A stretch of DNA of 64,000 nucleotides from Azospirillum sp. B21 (lineage in GTDB: Bacteria; Pseudomonadota; Alphaproteobacteria; Azospirillales; Azospirillaceae): assembly GCF_008364825.1 (NCBI RefSeq), contig NZ_VTTO01000006.1, forward strand, positions 372,001-436,000, given 5' to 3'. Positions 62,145 through 64,000 of the stretch are shown here, piece by piece. Position numbers and translations under genes: made by a program. Under the pieces are notes generated by a model. That model searched no databases. It was not told the DNA's origin and worked only from the letters and a program-made list of their open reading frames with translations. Every line of letters begins with the position of its first letter. Position 1 is the stretch's first letter.

Positions 62145-64000
62145 TCACGCCGCGACCGGCTGCCGCGGCGCCTCGGCGGCGGCGGGGGCCAAATCGATGA
62201 CGGTCAGCGTCGTGCGGATGCGCTGCTTGGTGCCGTCCTGGAAGGCGATCGTGGTGTCCACGTCGATCTTCGGCTGGCCGGCATAGATGCTGTCGATGAT
62301 GGTGCCGTATTTCTCGGCGACGACGCCGCGGCGCACCTTGCGGGTGCGGGTCAGTTCGCCGTCGTCGGCGTCCAGCTCCTTGTAGAGCAGCAGGAACTTG
62401 GAGATGCGCTGAAACTCGGGAAGCGTCTGGTTCACCCGCTCCACCTCCGCCCGCAGCAGGTCGTAGACCTCCTGCTTGGACGACAGGTCGGAGTATGTGG
62501 TGAAGGCGATGCGGTTCTTTTCCGCCCATTTCGAAACGATGGAGAAGCGGATGCAGATGATCGCCGACAGGTATTCGCGCTTGTCGCCCAGGATCACCGC
62601 CTCGGCGACATAGGGGCTGAACTTCAGCTTGTTCTCGATGTATTGCGGGCTGAAGCGGTCGCCCTGGGCGGTGGTGGCGATGTCCTTGATGCGGTCGATG
62701 ATGACCAGATGCCCCTTCTTGTCGAAGAAGCCGGCATCGCCCGTGTGCATCCAGCCGTCGCGCATGTCGGCGACAGTCGCCTTCTCGTTCCGGTAATAGC
62801 CGGCGAACATGTTGGGGTGGCGGGTGACGATTTCGCCGACGCCGTTGTGGTCGGCGTCGATTACCTTCACCTCGATGCCGTCGTCGAAGGGCACGCCAAC
62901 CGTGTCGAAATCCACGTCGGTGCCGCGATGGACGGTGTAGGCGCCCATCGTTTCGGTCTGGCCATAGATCTGGCGCAACGGCACGCCCAGCGCCTGGAAG
63001 AACTTGAAGGTGTCGGGGCCGAGCGCCGCACCGCCGGTCGCCGCCGATTTCAGGTTGGTGAAACCCAGCCGGTCACGCAGAGCCTTGAACAGGATGGCGT
63101 CGGCCATCGCCGAGCGCTGCCCCTTCGCCAGCGCCTCCAGCCCCAGCTTCATGCCGAGATCGTACATCTTCTGCTTGAAGGGCGAGGCGTCCATCATCCG
63201 GGCGCGCACGTCGGCGGCGATGGCCTCCCACAGGCGCGGCGCGAACAGGACGAAGGTCGGCCCGATCTCGCGGAAGTCGTGCATCATCGTCTCGGCTTCC
63301 TCGACGAAGTTCACGCGCATCCGCGACACCACCCCCATGCCGACGGCATAGACCTGCTCCATGATCCAGGACAGCGGCAGGACCGAGACATACTCGTCCT
63401 CCGGACCCTTGGGATCGGCGGACAGGTAGCTGGCGACATGGCGGATCAGGCGCCCGGCCGGCAGCATCGCCATCTTCGGGTTAGAGGTGGTGCCCGACGT
63501 GGTGCAGAGGATGGCGACATCCTCGCCCTTGGTCTCCGCCACCATGCGGTCGTAGAGGTCCGGCTGCGCGGCCAGCAGCTCCTCGCCCATGCGGATCAGG
63601 TCGGTGACCGGCATCAGGCGGGGGTCATGGTATTTGCGCATGCCGCGCGGGTCGGAATAGATGATGTGCTGCAGCGTCGGCAGCCGGTCGGCGAGGTTCA
63701 GCAGCTTGTCGACCTGCTCCTCGTCCTCGGCGAACACCACCTTCACGTCGGCATAGGTGATGAGGTAGGCGACCTCCTCGTCCAGCGCATCGCGGTAGAT
63801 GCCCAGGCTGTAGCCGCGCAGCGCGTGGGTCGCGATCTCGCCCATCACCCAGTCGGGACGGTTGTCGCCGAGCAGGCCGACCACCTCGCCCGGCACGACG
63901 CCGAGCTTGGTCATCCCCAGCGCGAAGGCTCGAACGCGGACATGCACGTCGGTCCAGGTGAAGGTCCGCCAGATGCCGAAATCCTTCTCGCGCATGGCGA
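62145..64000 (-). CDS. Long-chain-fatty-acid-CoA ligase-like AMP-binding protein, 5' end cut by window
   Basis: At least 617 residues; the N-terminus lies outside the window. Motifs: CTTSGTTSNPKMAML (P-loop), YGQTETMGAYT (A5), GWMHTGDAGFFDKKGHLVIIDR (A7, quoted: WMHTGDAGFFDKKGHL) and RIKDIATTAQGDRFSP. Close to the large AMP-forming ligases that accompany HAAT clusters for long-chain or aromatic acids. Activates the imported acid to its CoA ester. Confidence 0.9.
   Translation of the reverse strand, partial: AMREKDFGIWRTFTWTDVHVRVRAFALGMTKLGVVPGEVVGLLGDNRPDWVMGEIATHALRGYSLGIYRDALDEEVAYLITYADVKVVFAEDEEQVDKLLNLADRLPTLQHIIYSDPRGMRKYHDPRLMPVTDLIRMGEELLAAQPDLYDRMVAETKGEDVAILCTTSGTTSNPKMAMLPAGRLIRHVASYLSADPKGPEDEYVSVLPLSWIMEQVYAVGMGVVSRMRVNFVEEAETMMHDFREIGPTFVLFAPRLWEAIAADVRARMMDASPFKQKMYDLGMKLGLEALAKGQRSAMADAILFKALRDRLGFTNLKSAATGGAALGPDTFKFFQALGVPLRQIYGQTETMGAYTVHRGTDVDFDTVGVPFDDGIEVKVIDADHNGVGEIVTRHPNMFAGYYRNEKATVADMRDGWMHTGDAGFFDKKGHLVIIDRIKDIATTAQGDRFSPQYIENKLKFSPYVAEAVILGDKREYLSAIICIRFSIVSKWAEKNRIAFTTYSDLSSKQEVYDLLRAEVERVNQTLPEFQRISKFLLLYKELDADDGELTRTRKVRRGVVAEKYGTIIDSIYAGQPKIDVDTTIAFQDGTKQRIRTTLTVIDLAPAAAEAPRQPVAA

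Overview
The window is very G+C-rich, almost fully coding, and has the gene repertoire of an Alphaproteobacterium. Many paralogous branched-chain-amino-acid-type (HAAT) ABC transporters, a TRAP transporter, a PaoABC-type molybdenum enzyme and a complete pel exopolysaccharide locus together suggest a metabolically versatile soil or rhizosphere member of the Rhodospirillales, Azospirillum-like. That placement is inference from gene content, not a marker-gene assignment. I see no rRNA, tRNA, CRISPR array, transposase or integrase.

Region 1 (1-1158): 3'-truncated chemoreceptor gene on the minus strand. Region 2 (1550-17402, plus strand): a GntR/UTRA regulator behind two tandem palindromes, then a tightly packed ~15 kb catabolic operon: Tat-exported binding protein, two permeases, two ATPases, an MmgE/PrpD protein, an isocitrate-lyase/PEP-mutase-family lyase, HyuB, HyuA, an isochorismatase-fold hydrolase without the usual nucleophilic cysteine, an FAD flavoprotein and LeuC/LeuD-type hydro-lyase subunits. 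The substrate is not recognisable; the enzymes suggest ATP-dependent opening of a lactam or imide ring followed by methylcitrate-like hydration and C-C cleavage. Region 3 (17425-25001): a convergent minus-strand operon (SDR, split transketolase, TRAP DctPQM, L-threonate-dehydrogenase-like enzyme) with a divergent LysR regulator, probably for a branched sugar or sugar acid. Region 4 (25012-28820): PaoABC-like aldehyde oxidoreductase.

Region 5 (29132-38166): a sulfide/persulfide-type cluster: RND pump with membrane fusion protein and coupled rhodanese, divergent DUF2892 membrane protein, AhpD-like and DUF2141 proteins, an alpha/beta hydrolase, then sulfide:quinone oxidoreductase with a small membrane protein, and a divergent ArsR regulator. 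The two divergent promoters of this region carry the same 6-N4-6 palindrome, which suggests one ArsR regulon. Two strong hairpins (38163-38263) separate it from a methyltransferase gene.

Region 6 (39051-54690, minus strand): a pel locus in the order epimerase, pelA hydrolase, pelA deacetylase, pelB TPR half, pelB barrel half, pelC, pelD, pelE, pelF, pelG and a small secreted protein. PelA and PelB are each split in two, and a hairpin-rich repeat sits at the pelB junction. Just upstream lie a DivK-like single-domain response regulator and a divergent glutathione S-transferase.

Region 7 (56305-64000, minus strand): an acyl-CoA-synthetase/HAAT-transporter cluster (AMP-binding ligase cut by the window end, LivH, LivM, binding protein, LivF, PaaK-like ligase), punctuated by REP-like palindromic repeats of two families. 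One of those families also occurs at the pelB junction.
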